Assembly: GCF_016899955.1 (NCBI RefSeq)
Contig: NZ_JACJJL010000030.1
Location: 1-42,404, forward strand
DNA: 42,404 nucleotides
Direction of reading: 5' to 3'
Source of the DNA: Marseilla massiliensis
GTDB taxonomy: Bacteria; Bacteroidota; Bacteroidia; Bacteroidales; Bacteroidaceae
In this document: positions 34,501 to 42,404 of the stretch, piece by piece
Layout: every line of letters begins with the position of its first letter
How positions within the stretch are numbered: the first letter of the stretch is position 1
Made by a program: the position numbers and the translations under genes
The notes under the pieces: model-generated
The model's database searches: none
The model's input: the letters and a program-made list of their open reading frames with translations, nothing else
What the model was told of the DNA's origin: nothing

Positions 34501-35427
34501 ATGAACACACTGCGCGTAAGGCTTCAGAAACTGCTGGCCACCTGCGTCTCGGCGCTCATACCCGCCAGGGAGGCGCGCCACCGCGTGCGCTACTGCCTGC
34601 ATCCGCTCAACGACCGTCGGTGCGTGGCCTATTTCAAGAGGCGCTACGTTGAGCGCACGCCGCCCGCAGCATTGCCTGTGGAGCGCAGGCGCGAGCCGTC
34701 GGAGGGGGTGGAATATATATGGCAGTGCTGGCTGCAGGGCGAGGAACGAATGCCCGCCCTTGTGCGCCGCTGCCTCGACTCCGTGCGCCGCCATGCCGCC
34801 CCGGGGCAGCAGGTGGTGCTCGTCACCGAGGCCAACTATTCCGACTATGTGGCGCTGCCCGAGGGCATCAAGGCCCTGCGGCGCGCCGGGCGCATTGCCG
34901 ACGCCCAGTTCTCCGACCTGCTGCGGATATGGCTGCTGTCGGCTTACGGCGGTTTCTGGATTGACGCCACCTGCCTCATGACCGCCCCAATACCCGAGAG
35001 CATATCGCGCGCCGGTTTCTTCGTGTTCCACTCTGAGGGCGAGTTTGGCTATACGCTAATACAGAGCTGCTTCATCAGGGCCGCGGCGGGCAACTACCTC
35101 ATATGCCGCTGGCGCCAGCTCATGGAGGAACTGTGGGCCTCCGACGCCCGCCTGCTGCACTACTTCCAGCTCCACCTTATGTTCAAGGCCATGGTCGAGG
35201 CCGACCCCGTGGCGCGCGAGGAATACGGGCGCATGGCCCGCGTGGGCGAGGCTCCCACCCACGTGCTGCTGGGATATATGAAGGAAGGGCGGACTTACGA
35301 CGGCAAGCTGATGGCCGAGGCCGCCAGTGGATCGTTCATCCACAAGCTGACATACAAGATAAAGCCCGACGGTGGGGCACACCCGCCAACGTTCACCGAC
35401 CGGCTGTGGAACGGCCCTGAGCCTTAG
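34501..35427 (+). CDS. Capsular polysaccharide synthesis (GT32-like) glycosyltransferase
   Basis: 308 residues. The central part has YIWQCWLQGE, LVTEANYSDYV, and FSDLLRIWLLSAYGGFWIDATC, where the D-x-T/A-C motif stands in place of the GT32 DxD metal site; FVFHSEGEF follows. This is the Caps_synth family (mannosyl- or galactosyl-type transferases of capsule and LPS clusters). Third and last gene of the operon. It converges on the next GT2 gene with only 26 bp between. Confidence 0.87.
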   Translation: MNTLRVRLQKLLATCVSALIPAREARHRVRYCLHPLNDRRCVAYFKRRYVERTPPAALPVERRREPSEGVEYIWQCWLQGEERMPALVRRCLDSVRRHAAPGQQVVLVTEANYSDYVALPEGIKALRRAGRIADAQFSDLLRIWLLSAYGGFWIDATCLMTAPIPESISRAGFFVFHSEGEFGYTLIQSCFIRAAAGNYLICRWRQLMEELWASDARLLHYFQLHLMFKAMVEADPVAREEYGRMARVGEAPTHVLLGYMKEGRTYDGKLMAEAASGSFIHKLTYKIKPDGGAHPPTFTDRLWNGPEP

Positions 35428-35453
35428 GCAAGGGCGATGTGGGCCGTGGCGGC

Positions 35454-36230
35454 TCACTGCCTGCGGCGCTCCTCGATGAGCTTGGCCACCACCGCAAACT
35501 GGTAGACGGCGTCGAGCATGGCGTGGATGAGGCCCGCCCGCCCGTCGAGAAATCCCCTCTTTATGACATACGACTTGAAGAAACGGAACGCGGGGCGCAC
35601 CAATAGCGCCGCCGTGCCGTAGCCCTTGTGGCGGCGTCGCGGCAGTTCGTGGTCTGAATAGGTGTCGGTCTTGCGCAGTATGGTGCCCACGCTGTCGTTG
35701 GCCAGGTGGTCGAAGGCCAGGTCTTTTCGGTTGCGCGGTATGCGCCCCACGCGGCCCTCCACCTGCGGGGCGGTGTGGATTACGGGCGGCCACGTTGTGA
35801 CCGACTTCCTGAAGAAGCGCAGTATGTAGTCGGGGTAGCAGCTGTGCAGGAAGCTGCCCATGAAGTAGTTCTTCCTCGGAATCCACAGTCCGTCGGGGCA
35901 TCCGTCGCTGCCAATGATTTCGTAGAGGTAGCGGCGCAGCGCCTCGGGCACAAGCTCGTCGGCGTCGACCACGAGCACCCACGGCCGTGAGGCCTGTCCG
36001 ATGGCAAACTGGCGTGCGGGCTCCACTATGTTGCACCCCCGTTTCTCGAACGTCACCACCCTGCACCCGTGTCGGCGGGCAATGGCCACCGTGTCGTCGG
36101 TGCTTTCCATGTCGCATACCACCACCTCGTCGAAGCCGCCGACCGACTGCAGCACCCTGTCGAGGTGCCTCGAGGCGTTGTAAGTGTTGATAACCACCGA
36201 TATGCCATCGGCGTGGCTTTCATTTCCCAT
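35454..36230 (-). CDS. Glycosyltransferase family 2, WaaE/KdtX-like LPS core transferase
   Basis: 258 residues. ISVVINTYNASRHLDRVLQSV near 9-29, VVCDMESTDDTV, VVTFEKRG, metal site DADE (VLVVDADELVP), and WIPRKNYFMG with YILRFFRKS, as in beta-1,4-glucosyltransferases of the LPS inner core. The C-terminal helix region (FFKSYVIKRGFLDGRAGLIHAML) is likely membrane-associated. Probably co-transcribed with the GT4 gene upstream (65 bp gap). Confidence 0.9.
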   Translation of the reverse strand: MGNESHADGISVVINTYNASRHLDRVLQSVGGFDEVVVCDMESTDDTVAIARRHGCRVVTFEKRGCNIVEPARQFAIGQASRPWVLVVDADELVPEALRRYLYEIIGSDGCPDGLWIPRKNYFMGSFLHSCYPDYILRFFRKSVTTWPPVIHTAPQVEGRVGRIPRNRKDLAFDHLANDSVGTILRKTDTYSDHELPRRRHKGYGTAALLVRPAFRFFKSYVIKRGFLDGRAGLIHAMLDAVYQFAVVAKLIEERRRQ

Positions 36231-36295
36231 ATCTTTGTTGTTGAGTTACTGCCTTGTGCGTGCCGGTGCCAATAGTGGCGCGTTTGCCGTCCCTG

Positions 36296-37453
36296 TCAGC
36301 CGTGGGCCATGGCCTTGCGGTAAACGGCCATGAGGTCGGCAGCCAACCGGCTGTCGGCAAAGCGTGCTGCATATTCGCGCCCGCGGTCAATCATCTGCTG
36401 CCGGCGCGGCCCGTCGGTGCAAGCCGTGTCGATGGCGTCGGCCATGGCCCCGGCGTCGTCGGGGTCTACGTATATTGAGTGTGGGCCGCCCGCCTCCTCG
36501 AGGCACGAGCCTGTGCAGCCTATGGCCGGCAGGCCGCTGGTGATGGCCTCGAGCATGGGTATGCCGAAGCCCTCTATGCGCGAGGGGTAGACAAAGGCCG
36601 TGGCCAGGCGGTAGAACGCCGGCAGGTCGGCAAAGGGCACCCCGTGGACGAAGCGGAACGACTGCTCCAGCCCCTCGCTGCGCAGGTAGCTGCGCAGCTC
36701 GTCTTCATAGTCGGTGTGCCGCCCCACGGCCACCACAGGCACGATGTCGGCCGCCTGACGGCCCCGACGGGCCATCAGCGCCACGGCGCGGGCCGCCAGC
36801 ATGAGGTTTTTGCGCCGCTCTATGCTGCCCACGTAGAGCACGAAGCGCGGCGGCAGCGAGTAGCGGCGGCTCACGTCGGCAAGGGCTTCGGGGGCTATGT
36901 CGGCGGCGAAGGCCGGGTCGCACCCCTGGTAAACCACGTCGACCTTGCCCTCGTCGATGCCGTAGTAGTGCACCAGCTCGCGCTTGGTAAACTCGCTCAC
37001 GGCTATCACCCTGTCGGCCACGCGGCAGGCGCGGCGGAACTTGTAGTTGTATATCATTCGGTCTATGGGGTGGTAGTATTCGGGGCAATGGATGAAGATT
37101 AGGTCGTGGATGGTCACCACCGAGCGGCAGCCCGCCCTGCCTATGGTCAGCGGCAGCTCGTTGCTCAGCCCGTGGTACAGCTCGATGGCGTCGCGCCGCA
37201 GGTCGGAGGCCACGCCCCACACGCGCCACAGCGACCCAAGGCGTCGCCACACCGCCTGGCAGGGAGTGTGCAGGTGGAGCGCCCCGAGCGTGGGTATCTC
37301 GCCCAGGTAGGGCGTGCGCCTTGCGTTGGGGGTGTAGAGGTGGTAGTCGTTGGCGGGCTCCGCCTGCGACAGTATGCGCACCACGAAGCGGCTGTAGTTG
37401 CCCAGGCCGGTGCGGTTCTGGGCGGCTCTCTTGGCGTCGAAACCTATTCTCAT
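36296..37453 (-). CDS. Glycosyltransferase family 4 (GT-B fold)
   Basis: 385 residues. N-terminal domain with RIGFDAKRAAQNRTGLGNYSR and VTIHDLIFIHCPEYY, then VIAVSEFTKRELVHYYG; C-terminal donor-binding domain with FVLYVGSIERRKNL, and the E-x7-E motif within YPSRIEGFGIPMLEAITSG. Donor sugar is most often GDP-mannose or a UDP-sugar in this family. Divergently transcribed from the GT87 operon; two -7-like elements lie at 37497-37490 and 37487-37480. Confidence 0.93.
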   Translation of the reverse strand: MRIGFDAKRAAQNRTGLGNYSRFVVRILSQAEPANDYHLYTPNARRTPYLGEIPTLGALHLHTPCQAVWRRLGSLWRVWGVASDLRRDAIELYHGLSNELPLTIGRAGCRSVVTIHDLIFIHCPEYYHPIDRMIYNYKFRRACRVADRVIAVSEFTKRELVHYYGIDEGKVDVVYQGCDPAFAADIAPEALADVSRRYSLPPRFVLYVGSIERRKNLMLAARAVALMARRGRQAADIVPVVAVGRHTDYEDELRSYLRSEGLEQSFRFVHGVPFADLPAFYRLATAFVYPSRIEGFGIPMLEAITSGLPAIGCTGSCLEEAGGPHSIYVDPDDAGAMADAIDTACTDGPRRQQMIDRGREYAARFADSRLAADLMAVYRKAMAHG

Positions 37454-37479
37454 GTCGTGGCTTTGTTTTTAATGATAAG

Positions 37480-37538
37480 CAAAACTATGCAAAAATATTG
37501 AGATAACGGCATCATTTCGGGAAAAATAGCTACTTTTG
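37480..37538. promoter_or_regulatory. Divergent promoter region between GT4 and GT87 genes
   Basis: Minus strand: TATTTTTG (37497-37490) and TAGTTTTG (37487-37480). Plus strand: TACTTTTG (37531-37538). All match TAnnTTTG; -33 elements are not clear. The plus-strand site places the RNA start near 37545, so the ATG at 37540 cannot be used and the one at 37558 is chosen. Confidence 0.55.
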
Positions 37539-37557
37539 CATGAAATTTGAATGCGAG

Positions 37558-38772
37558 ATGAACAATACGACCGAAGCCTTGCGGCGTTTCTTCCGCAAGC
37601 CGTTCTTCACCGACCCGCGCACGCTGGTGGGCCTGTGGCTGCTCTTGCCCGTGGTTGCCGCGCTGCTCAAGCTGAGCAAGTGCAACAACTTCCTTATCTT
37701 CAAGTATGTCTTCTGGCATGCATGGGGGCAGCTGCCGCTCTACGAGCCCTATCCGGCCGAATACTTTGACACCAACCATTACGGCCCGGCGTTCAGCATG
37801 GTGATAGCCCCCTTTGCCGTGGTGCCCCAGTGGTTGGGCCTGCTCCTGTGGGAGGTGATGCTGGCCATGTCGCTCTATGTGGCCGTGAGGCGGCTGCCCA
37901 TGGAGTGGCGCAAGCAGGTGTTTGTCTACTGGTTTTGCGCCCACGAGCTGCTCACGGCCCTGTTCATGAGCCAGTTCAACATAGCCATTGCCGCCATCAT
38001 AGTGGGCACCTACGTCTGCGTGGAGCGCGAGCGCGAGGGCACGGCGGCCTTCCTCGTCATGCTCGGCACGTTTGTCAAGCTCTACGGCATTGTGGGCCTG
38101 GCCTTCTTCTTCTTCTCGCGCCACAAGGCCCGCTTTGCCATGTGGCTGGCCGTGTGGGCCGCGGTGTTCTTCGTGCTGCCCATGGCCATAAGCAGCCCCG
38201 AGTATATAGTGGGGCAGTATAAGGCGTGGTGGGTGAGCCTGACCGAGAAAAACGCCGACAACATGTTCAGCGGCGGGCAGAACCAGTCGCTGCTCGGCCT
38301 GGTGCGCAAGATAAGCCGGTGCCCGTCGTACTCCGACCTGTGGCTCATAGTGCCCGGCCTGGCGGCCTTTGCCCTGCCATACCTGCGCCGGGGGCAGTGG
38401 CGCCACGAGGCCTTCCGGTGCGCCTTCCTGGCCTCTACGCTGCTTTTCGTGGTGCTCTTCAGCACAGGCAGCGAGTCGTCGACATACATCATAGCCCTCA
38501 CGGGCGCCGCGCTGTGGTATGTCAAGGCGCCGTGGCAGCGGTCGCGGCTCGACGTGGCGCTGATGGTCTTCGCCTTCATACTTACGTCGATGTCGCCCTC
38601 CGACCTCTTCCCCGCATACCTGCGCAAGCACTACGTTCAACCCTACGCGCTCAAGGCGCTGCCCTGTGTGCTGATATGGATAAAGCTCGTGGTGGAGATG
38701 ACAACCCGCGACTATGCCCCGCGCACGGCCGCAACAACATTACGAGCCCATGAGAATGCCCGACAGAGATAA
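37558..38772 (+). CDS. GT87-family (DUF2029) membrane glycosyltransferase
   Basis: 404 residues with about nine to ten membrane helices (about 20-38, 75-100, 118-150, 155-185, 190-210 and others to about 380). Loop segment YEPYPAEYFDTNHYGPAF after the first helix carries the acidic residues expected for a polyprenyl-phosphate-sugar-using GT-C enzyme. Such enzymes add mannose or arabinose from lipid carriers on the outer face of the inner membrane. The next gene, a GtrA-type protein, overlaps its end by 23 bp, and GtrA proteins often help move lipid-linked sugars, so the pair may act together. Confidence 0.85.
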   Translation: MNNTTEALRRFFRKPFFTDPRTLVGLWLLLPVVAALLKLSKCNNFLIFKYVFWHAWGQLPLYEPYPAEYFDTNHYGPAFSMVIAPFAVVPQWLGLLLWEVMLAMSLYVAVRRLPMEWRKQVFVYWFCAHELLTALFMSQFNIAIAAIIVGTYVCVEREREGTAAFLVMLGTFVKLYGIVGLAFFFFSRHKARFAMWLAVWAAVFFVLPMAISSPEYIVGQYKAWWVSLTEKNADNMFSGGQNQSLLGLVRKISRCPSYSDLWLIVPGLAAFALPYLRRGQWRHEAFRCAFLASTLLFVVLFSTGSESSTYIIALTGAALWYVKAPWQRSRLDVALMVFAFILTSMSPSDLFPAYLRKHYVQPYALKALPCVLIWIKLVVEMTTRDYAPRTAATTLRAHENARQR

Positions 38773-39136
38773 GCTGATGCAGTTTGTCAGGTTCTGCATC
38801 GTGGGCACAGTGGCCGCCGCCATACACTACGGCGTATACTACCTGATGCAGCTCTTCCTCAAGGGGGGCGTGTGGCTCAGCGTCGACTACACCGTGGGAT
38901 ATGTGGTGAGCCTGGTGTGCAACTTCTTCATGACCACCCACTTCACCTTCAGGTCGCACGTCTCGGCAGGCAAGGCGGCGGGCTTCGGCTTCAGCCACCT
39001 GGTGAACTACTCGCTGCACATTGTGCTCTTCAACATCTTCGTGGCCGTGGGAATACACCGGCTCGTGGCCCCGGTGCTGGTGCTGATGGTGGCCGTGCCA
39101 ACCAACTTCCTCATACTGAGGATGGTGTATAGGTAA
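38750..39136 (+). CDS. GtrA-family membrane protein
   Basis: 128 residues with four membrane helices (about 10-30, 40-60, 75-97, 103-122). FVRFCIVGTVAAAIHYGVYYLM, CNFFMTTHFTF and the closing NFLILRMVYR are the GtrA signature. The family is linked to flipping of polyprenyl-phosphate sugars for glycan modification. Starts inside the end of the GT87 gene. An ATG six bases later is an equally good start. A perfect hairpin (39150-39166) follows the stop codon. Confidence 0.92.
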   Translation: MRMPDRDKLMQFVRFCIVGTVAAAIHYGVYYLMQLFLKGGVWLSVDYTVGYVVSLVCNFFMTTHFTFRSHVSAGKAAGFGFSHLVNYSLHIVLFNIFVAVGIHRLVAPVLVLMVAVPTNFLILRMVYR

Positions 39137-39138
39137 AG

Positions 39139-39169
39139 CCCCTCTCCCGTCTCCCCTGTGGGGAGAAGC
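39139..39169 (-). repeat. Single inverted copy of the 51-bp repeat core
   Basis: CCCCTCTCCCGTCTCCC followed by a GTGGGGAGAAG end is the reverse complement of the core of the tandem array at 39345-39598. It includes a 7-bp hairpin with a 3-nt loop (39150-39166) just after the GtrA stop, which might act as a weak terminator. Confidence 0.7.
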
Positions 39170-39171
39170 TA

Positions 39172-39284
39172 CGATGCCGACGAGCTTTCCACGTGGGATA
39201 CAACGTTTCCGATGAGGAGCTTTCTAAGTGGAATATTACGCTGCCGACGGAGCTTTCCACGTGGGATATTACGCTGCCTACGTG
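39172..39284 (+). repeat. Imperfect tandem repeat, about 33-35 bp units
   Basis: Units begin near 39172, 39204, 39239 and (partial) 39272, each with GCCGACGGAGCTTTCCACGT or a close variant followed by GGGATATTACG. The word CCACGTGGGA is shared with the 51-bp repeats downstream. Confidence 0.75.
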
Positions 39285-39344
39285 AGGCTGCCCACAGGTA
39301 AGATAGAATAGAATATAATAATATAAACAATTAATTAACAGAAC

Positions 39345-39598
39345 GCCCTTCCGCCCAGATCTTCTCCCCACGTGGGAGACGGGAGAGGGGCTGCCACCCT
39401 TCCGCCCAGATTTTCTCCCCACGGGGGAGACGGGAGAGGGGCTGCCGCCCTTCCACCCAGATCTTCTCCCCACGGGGGGAGACGGGAGAGGGGCTGCCGC
39501 CCTTCCGCCCAGATCTTCTCCCCACGTGGGAGACGGGAGAGGGGCTGCCACCCTTCCACCCAGATCTTCTCCCCACGGGGGGAGACGGGAGAGGGGCC
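39345..39598 (+). repeat. Tandem repeat array, five units of 51-52 bp
   Basis: Units start at 39345, 39396, 39447, 39499 and 39550. Each has CCTTCCGCCCAGATCTTC, a near-palindrome TCTCCCCACGTGGGAGA (or a CACGGGGG variant) and CGGGAGAGGGGCTGCC. Open frames across it exist only because the unit is 51 bp; they have no start context or family match. The last unit ends 2 bp before the ATG of the next gene. Confidence 0.92.
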
Positions 39599-39600
39599 TC

Positions 39601-41619
39601 ATGATAGCAATGAACAGAATACGCAAATCCATTTATTCCGGGCCGTTGTGCCTGGTGATGAACCTCGTACTCGTCTATGTGGTCTACGAGGTGTGCCGGC
39701 TGGCTTTCCTGCTTGAAAACTGGCAGGCTTTCGCCCCAAGCCTTACGTGGGGCAAGTTTTTTGAGATACTGCACGGCGGGTTGGTGTTCGACACGTCGGC
39801 CATACTCTACACCAACGCGCTCTACGCGCTGCTGATGCTGCTGCCCCTGCACTATAAGGAGACCGACGCCTGGCAGCGCGTGGCGCGCTGGGTGTTCGTG
39901 GTGTGCAACGCCGTGTGCATAGTGGCCAACCTTGCCGACTCGGTATATTTCCAGTATACGGGGCGCCGCACCACGGTGACAGTGTTCTCAGAGTTTGCCT
40001 CCGAGCACAACATCGGCTCGGTGGTAGGCGTGGAGCTGCTGCGCCACTGGTACCTCGTGGTGCTTGCCGCCGTGCTCGTGTGGGGGCTGTGGCGGCTTTA
40101 CTTCATGCCCTCGGGCCCGCGCCCGTCCTGTGTGGGCAAGCCGCTGAGGCTCAAGCCCGCGTTGGCCTACTACGGCGTTCAGCTGCTGTGGCTGCTGGCC
40201 TATGTGCCGCTGACGGTGATTGGTATGCGCGGAGGGGCCACCACGGCCGTGCGCCCCATCACCATAAGCAACGCCAACCAGTATGTTGACCGCCCGCTCG
40301 AGGCCGCCGTGGTGCTCAACACGCCGTTCTCGCTCATACGCACGTTCAACAAGCCCGTGTTCACCGTGCCCGGCTATTTCGCCCCGGCCGAGCTCGACGC
40401 CATATACACCCCGGTGCACATGCCGCAAGACAGCGCGGTGTCCCGCCGCAAGAATGTGGTGGTGCTCATTGTAGAGAGCTTCGGCCGCGAGTACATCGGG
40501 GGCTACAACCATTGGCTCGACGGTGGCAAGTACAAGGGATATACGCCTTTCGTCGACTCGCTAATGCAGCACAGCGCCACGTGGCTCTACTCATACTGCA
40601 ACGGGCGCAAGAGCATCGACGGCATGCCGAGCATACTCTCGGGCATACCAATGTTTGTGGAGCCGTTCTTCCTCACGCCCTCGTCGATGAACGACGTGAG
40701 CGGACTGGCAGGCGAGCTGAAGCACAAGGGCTACTACTCGGCTTTCTTCCACGGGGCCGAGAACGGCTCGATGGGCTTCCAGGCCTTTGCGCGCACCACG
40801 GGCTTCGACGACTACTTCGGGCGCACGGAGTATAACGACGACAAGCGCTTTGGCGGCGACCGCGACTTCGACGGCATGTGGGCCATCTGGGACGAGCCCT
40901 TCCTGCAGTTCTACGCGCTCAAGATGTCGGAGTTCCGCCAGCCGTTCATGTCGGCTGTGTTCACGGCATCGTCGCACCACCCCTACGTAATACCCGACGA
41001 ATACAAAGACGTCTACCCCGAGGAGGGCATAGCCATACACAAGTGCATTCGCTACACCGACAACGCGCTGCGACGCTTCTTCGCCACGGCCAGCCGCCAG
41101 CCGTGGTACAAAAACACGCTCTTCGTGATAACGTCAGACCACACCAACCTCTCTGACCACGACTATTACCAGACCGACCTGGGCGGATTCTGCTCGCCCA
41201 TCATATTCTTCGACCCGTCGGGCGAGATAAAGCCGGGAATGCGCGACGCCATAGCGCAGCAGATTGACATCATGCCAACGGTGCTGGGCTACCTGGGCTA
41301 CGACCGCCCGTATGTGGCCTTCGGCTGCGACCTCTTCAACACCGAACCGCAAGACACATGGGCCGTCAACTACCTGAACGGCATCTACCAGTATGTCAAG
41401 GGCGACTACCTGTTGCAGTTCGACGGCAGCCGCACCAAGGCCGTCTACCGCTTCCGCACCGACCTGCTGCTTGAGCACAACCTCGTGGGTCGCGTCAGCG
41501 AGCAGGCAGCGATGGAGCGCGAGCTGAAAGCCATCATACAGCAATACATGACGCGCATGACCACCAACACCCTCGTGGTGGGCGGAGGTGGTGGTGCTGG
41601 GCCGTCAGTTGCCCGCTGA
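39601..41619 (+). CDS. LTA-synthase-like membrane transferase of the alkaline phosphatase superfamily
   Basis: 672 residues from the ATG at 39601 (an ATG at 39610 is an alternative). Four or five N-terminal membrane helices (about 15-35, 55-85, 95-115, 150-175, 200-220), then a periplasmic sulfatase-fold domain: VVVLIVESFGREYIGG (metal Glu), NGRKSIDGMPSILSGIP with probable nucleophile Ser338 (Thr in classical LtaS), HGAENGSMGF, ASSHHPY and ITSDHTN. Relatives transfer phosphoglycerol or phosphoethanolamine onto glycans or lipid A. Lying among LPS-type glycosyltransferases, it probably decorates that glycan. The C-terminal 10 residues are Gly-rich (VGGGGGAG). Confidence 0.92.
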   Translation: MIAMNRIRKSIYSGPLCLVMNLVLVYVVYEVCRLAFLLENWQAFAPSLTWGKFFEILHGGLVFDTSAILYTNALYALLMLLPLHYKETDAWQRVARWVFVVCNAVCIVANLADSVYFQYTGRRTTVTVFSEFASEHNIGSVVGVELLRHWYLVVLAAVLVWGLWRLYFMPSGPRPSCVGKPLRLKPALAYYGVQLLWLLAYVPLTVIGMRGGATTAVRPITISNANQYVDRPLEAAVVLNTPFSLIRTFNKPVFTVPGYFAPAELDAIYTPVHMPQDSAVSRRKNVVVLIVESFGREYIGGYNHWLDGGKYKGYTPFVDSLMQHSATWLYSYCNGRKSIDGMPSILSGIPMFVEPFFLTPSSMNDVSGLAGELKHKGYYSAFFHGAENGSMGFQAFARTTGFDDYFGRTEYNDDKRFGGDRDFDGMWAIWDEPFLQFYALKMSEFRQPFMSAVFTASSHHPYVIPDEYKDVYPEEGIAIHKCIRYTDNALRRFFATASRQPWYKNTLFVITSDHTNLSDHDYYQTDLGGFCSPIIFFDPSGEIKPGMRDAIAQQIDIMPTVLGYLGYDRPYVAFGCDLFNTEPQDTWAVNYLNGIYQYVKGDYLLQFDGSRTKAVYRFRTDLLLEHNLVGRVSEQAAMERELKAIIQQYMTRMTTNTLVVGGGGGAGPSVAR

Positions 41620-41680
41620 AAGGCAGGGCCGGGGGCATGGTGCTGCTTGCAACTTGCCCCGGCCCTGCCTTTGGGTCTTT
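41619..41680 (+). terminator. Terminator after the LTA-synthase-like gene
   Basis: An 18-bp stem (41619-41637 with 41655-41672; one bulged G) begins at the stop codon and closes a 17-nt loop; a short TCTTT follows. Strong hairpin, weak T-run. Confidence 0.8.
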
Positions 41681-41788
41681 CATCATCTCAAACAGAGGTT
41701 GTGGCCCAAGCTTATGGCGGGGGCTCTGGCCGTGGTTGATTGCCTGTGGTTTTTTGTCGGTGAAGTCTTTTAATTTGTTGTAATTTGT

Positions 41789-41819
41789 TTTGCAGACAGC
41801 CGTTTATTTTGTATATTTG
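41789..41819 (+). promoter_or_regulatory. Promoter of the terminal membrane-protein gene
   Basis: TTTG (41789-41792), 19-bp spacer, TATATTTG (41812-41819): perfect Bacteroidetes promoter. RNA start near 41826, leader about 80 nt. A 9-bp inverted repeat (CAGACAGCC at 41793-41801, GGCTGTCTG at 41865-41873) brackets the -7 element and the early leader. Confidence 0.85.
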
Positions 41820-41906
41820 TAATCGGAACGTGGGTTGTCGCAAAATTTTTTTTGTTCAAACGATGGCTGTCTGTTGTTATGTGTAACAAATAAACAAGCA
41901 ATAATT

Positions 41907-42404
41907 ATGGGAAATCTCGACAGGAAATCATTGCTGCTGCTTACGGGTGGCTGTGCCGTTGCAGCTTTTGGCGTGTGGCTCGGTAGTATTGCCGGAGGCT
42001 TTTTGGCCTTGGCCCTTGTTGGCATGTCCGTGTGTGGGGTGGTTGCCCTGGGCCTGCGCGGGCTTTTGCACCGCCTTTCCGGCCAGACGCTGATGGTCGA
42101 CGGCATCCTGCTTGTTGGCATCCTGGCCTGCCTCAGTCTTGAGCAGTCGGCCTTGGTGGTCAACATGGTGTTTGCCGCCTTGGCTGTGTTCCTGTGCGCC
42201 GACGTAGCGGCGTGGTTCCGCCAGTGGCGCGGCAGCCTGTCTGATGGTGCCGTTGCCGGCCGTGGCGTCGTGGCGTCGTTCGTGGTTCAGCTTGTGCTTG
42301 GTGTGGCCCTGCTGCTTGGCGTTGGCATCGTGGCCTTTGCCTCGGGCGTCGGGCCGTGGAGGTGGCCTCTGGCCGTGGTTCTGTCGTTGCTTTGCGTCTG
42401 CCTG
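41907..42404 (+). CDS. Multi-pass membrane protein of unknown function (3' end cut by window edge)
   Basis: 166 codons open to the window end. MGNLDRKSLLLLTGG starts the frame, followed by hydrophobic segments at about 8-30, 33-50, 62-82, 84-100, 122-145 and 150-166, separated by short basic loops (RGLLHRLSG, WFRQWRGS). No motif was recognised. The upstream consensus promoter and AT-rich leader support it as a real, well-expressed gene, and the overlapping minus-strand frame is Arg/Pro/Ser-rich and looks like a shadow. Confidence 0.75.
   Translation, partial: MGNLDRKSLLLLTGGCAVAAFGVWLGSIAGGFLALALVGMSVCGVVALGLRGLLHRLSGQTLMVDGILLVGILACLSLEQSALVVNMVFAALAVFLCADVAAWFRQWRGSLSDGAVAGRGVVASFVVQLVLGVALLLGVGIVAFASGVGPWRWPLAVVLSLLCVCL

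Larger units (their letters stand above)
39137..39600. other. 464-bp intergenic region made almost entirely of repeats
   Basis: Holds an inverted single copy, a 33-35-bp tandem repeat, a short AT-rich stretch (about 39300-39343, ATAATATAAACAATTAATTA) and the 51-bp array. No consensus TAnnTTTG promoter was seen, so the downstream gene is probably read through from the GT87 operon. Confidence 0.7.

Noticed and set aside
39331..39852. Minus-strand open frames of about 173 codons over the 51-bp array
   Set aside because: They exist because 51 is a multiple of three; the translation is a simple repeat and overlaps a well-supported gene on the other strand.
41804..42166. Minus-strand 120-codon frame at the right edge
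   Set aside because: Arg/Pro/Ser-rich translation with no features, opposite a plus-strand frame that has a consensus promoter and clear membrane segments.

Overview
The window looks like a chromosomal segment of a GC-rich member of the Bacteroidales (Muribaculaceae or a high-GC Prevotellaceae are my best guesses; the sequence alone does not settle the family). The reasons are promoters of the Bacteroidetes type (TTTG, 19-21 bp, TAnnTTTG) before most transcription units, almost no Shine-Dalgarno sites, a fused SecDF, the acpP-fabF-rnc block, and typical Bacteroidetes families (M56/BlaI pair, carboxypeptidase-regulatory-domain outer membrane barrels, GH115, TlpA-like thioredoxins, EFR1 flavodoxin-ferredoxin). 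No tRNA, rRNA, CRISPR array, phage gene or transposase was seen.

Layout. 1-8.7 kb: one minus-strand operon reading BlaI repressor, M56 membrane metalloprotease, small lipoprotein, then two tandem paralogous outer membrane beta-barrel proteins (the last is cut by the window edge). The extracytoplasmic tail of the M56 protease and the lipoprotein share a domain, which suggests a complete envelope signalling module. 8.7-9.7 kb: non-coding DNA with palindromic repeats and a long hairpin element. 9.7-15.4 kb: housekeeping genes (secDF, an endonuclease/exonuclease/phosphatase-family protein, a rhomboid protease, an HU-type DNA-binding protein). 15.4-22.9 kb: uronate catabolism, with kduI-kduD and a GH115 alpha-glucuronidase-GH2 pair that would release and process uronic-acid-decorated plant or host glycan. 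23.9-26.6 kb: acpP-fabF-rnc, with a terminator-like hairpin between acpP and fabF. 26.9-28.9 kb: convergent EFR1-type redox protein and TlpA-like thioredoxin lipid- or periplasm-facing protein.

29.1-41.7 kb: a cell-surface glycan assembly region, probably LPS or lipooligosaccharide: a lipid A-type acyltransferase followed by eight glycosyltransferases of several folds (GT2, GT4, GT11-like, GT32/capsule-type, GT87), a GtrA-type membrane protein and an alkaline-phosphatase-superfamily (LTA-synthase-like) membrane transferase. Gene direction switches several times, and two of the gaps hold tandem repeat arrays (67 bp and 51 bp units). The last 0.5 kb begins a multi-pass membrane protein of unknown function with a strong promoter.

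Start sites of several genes were moved downstream of the longest possible start because a consensus -7 promoter element lies at or after the upstream ATG.
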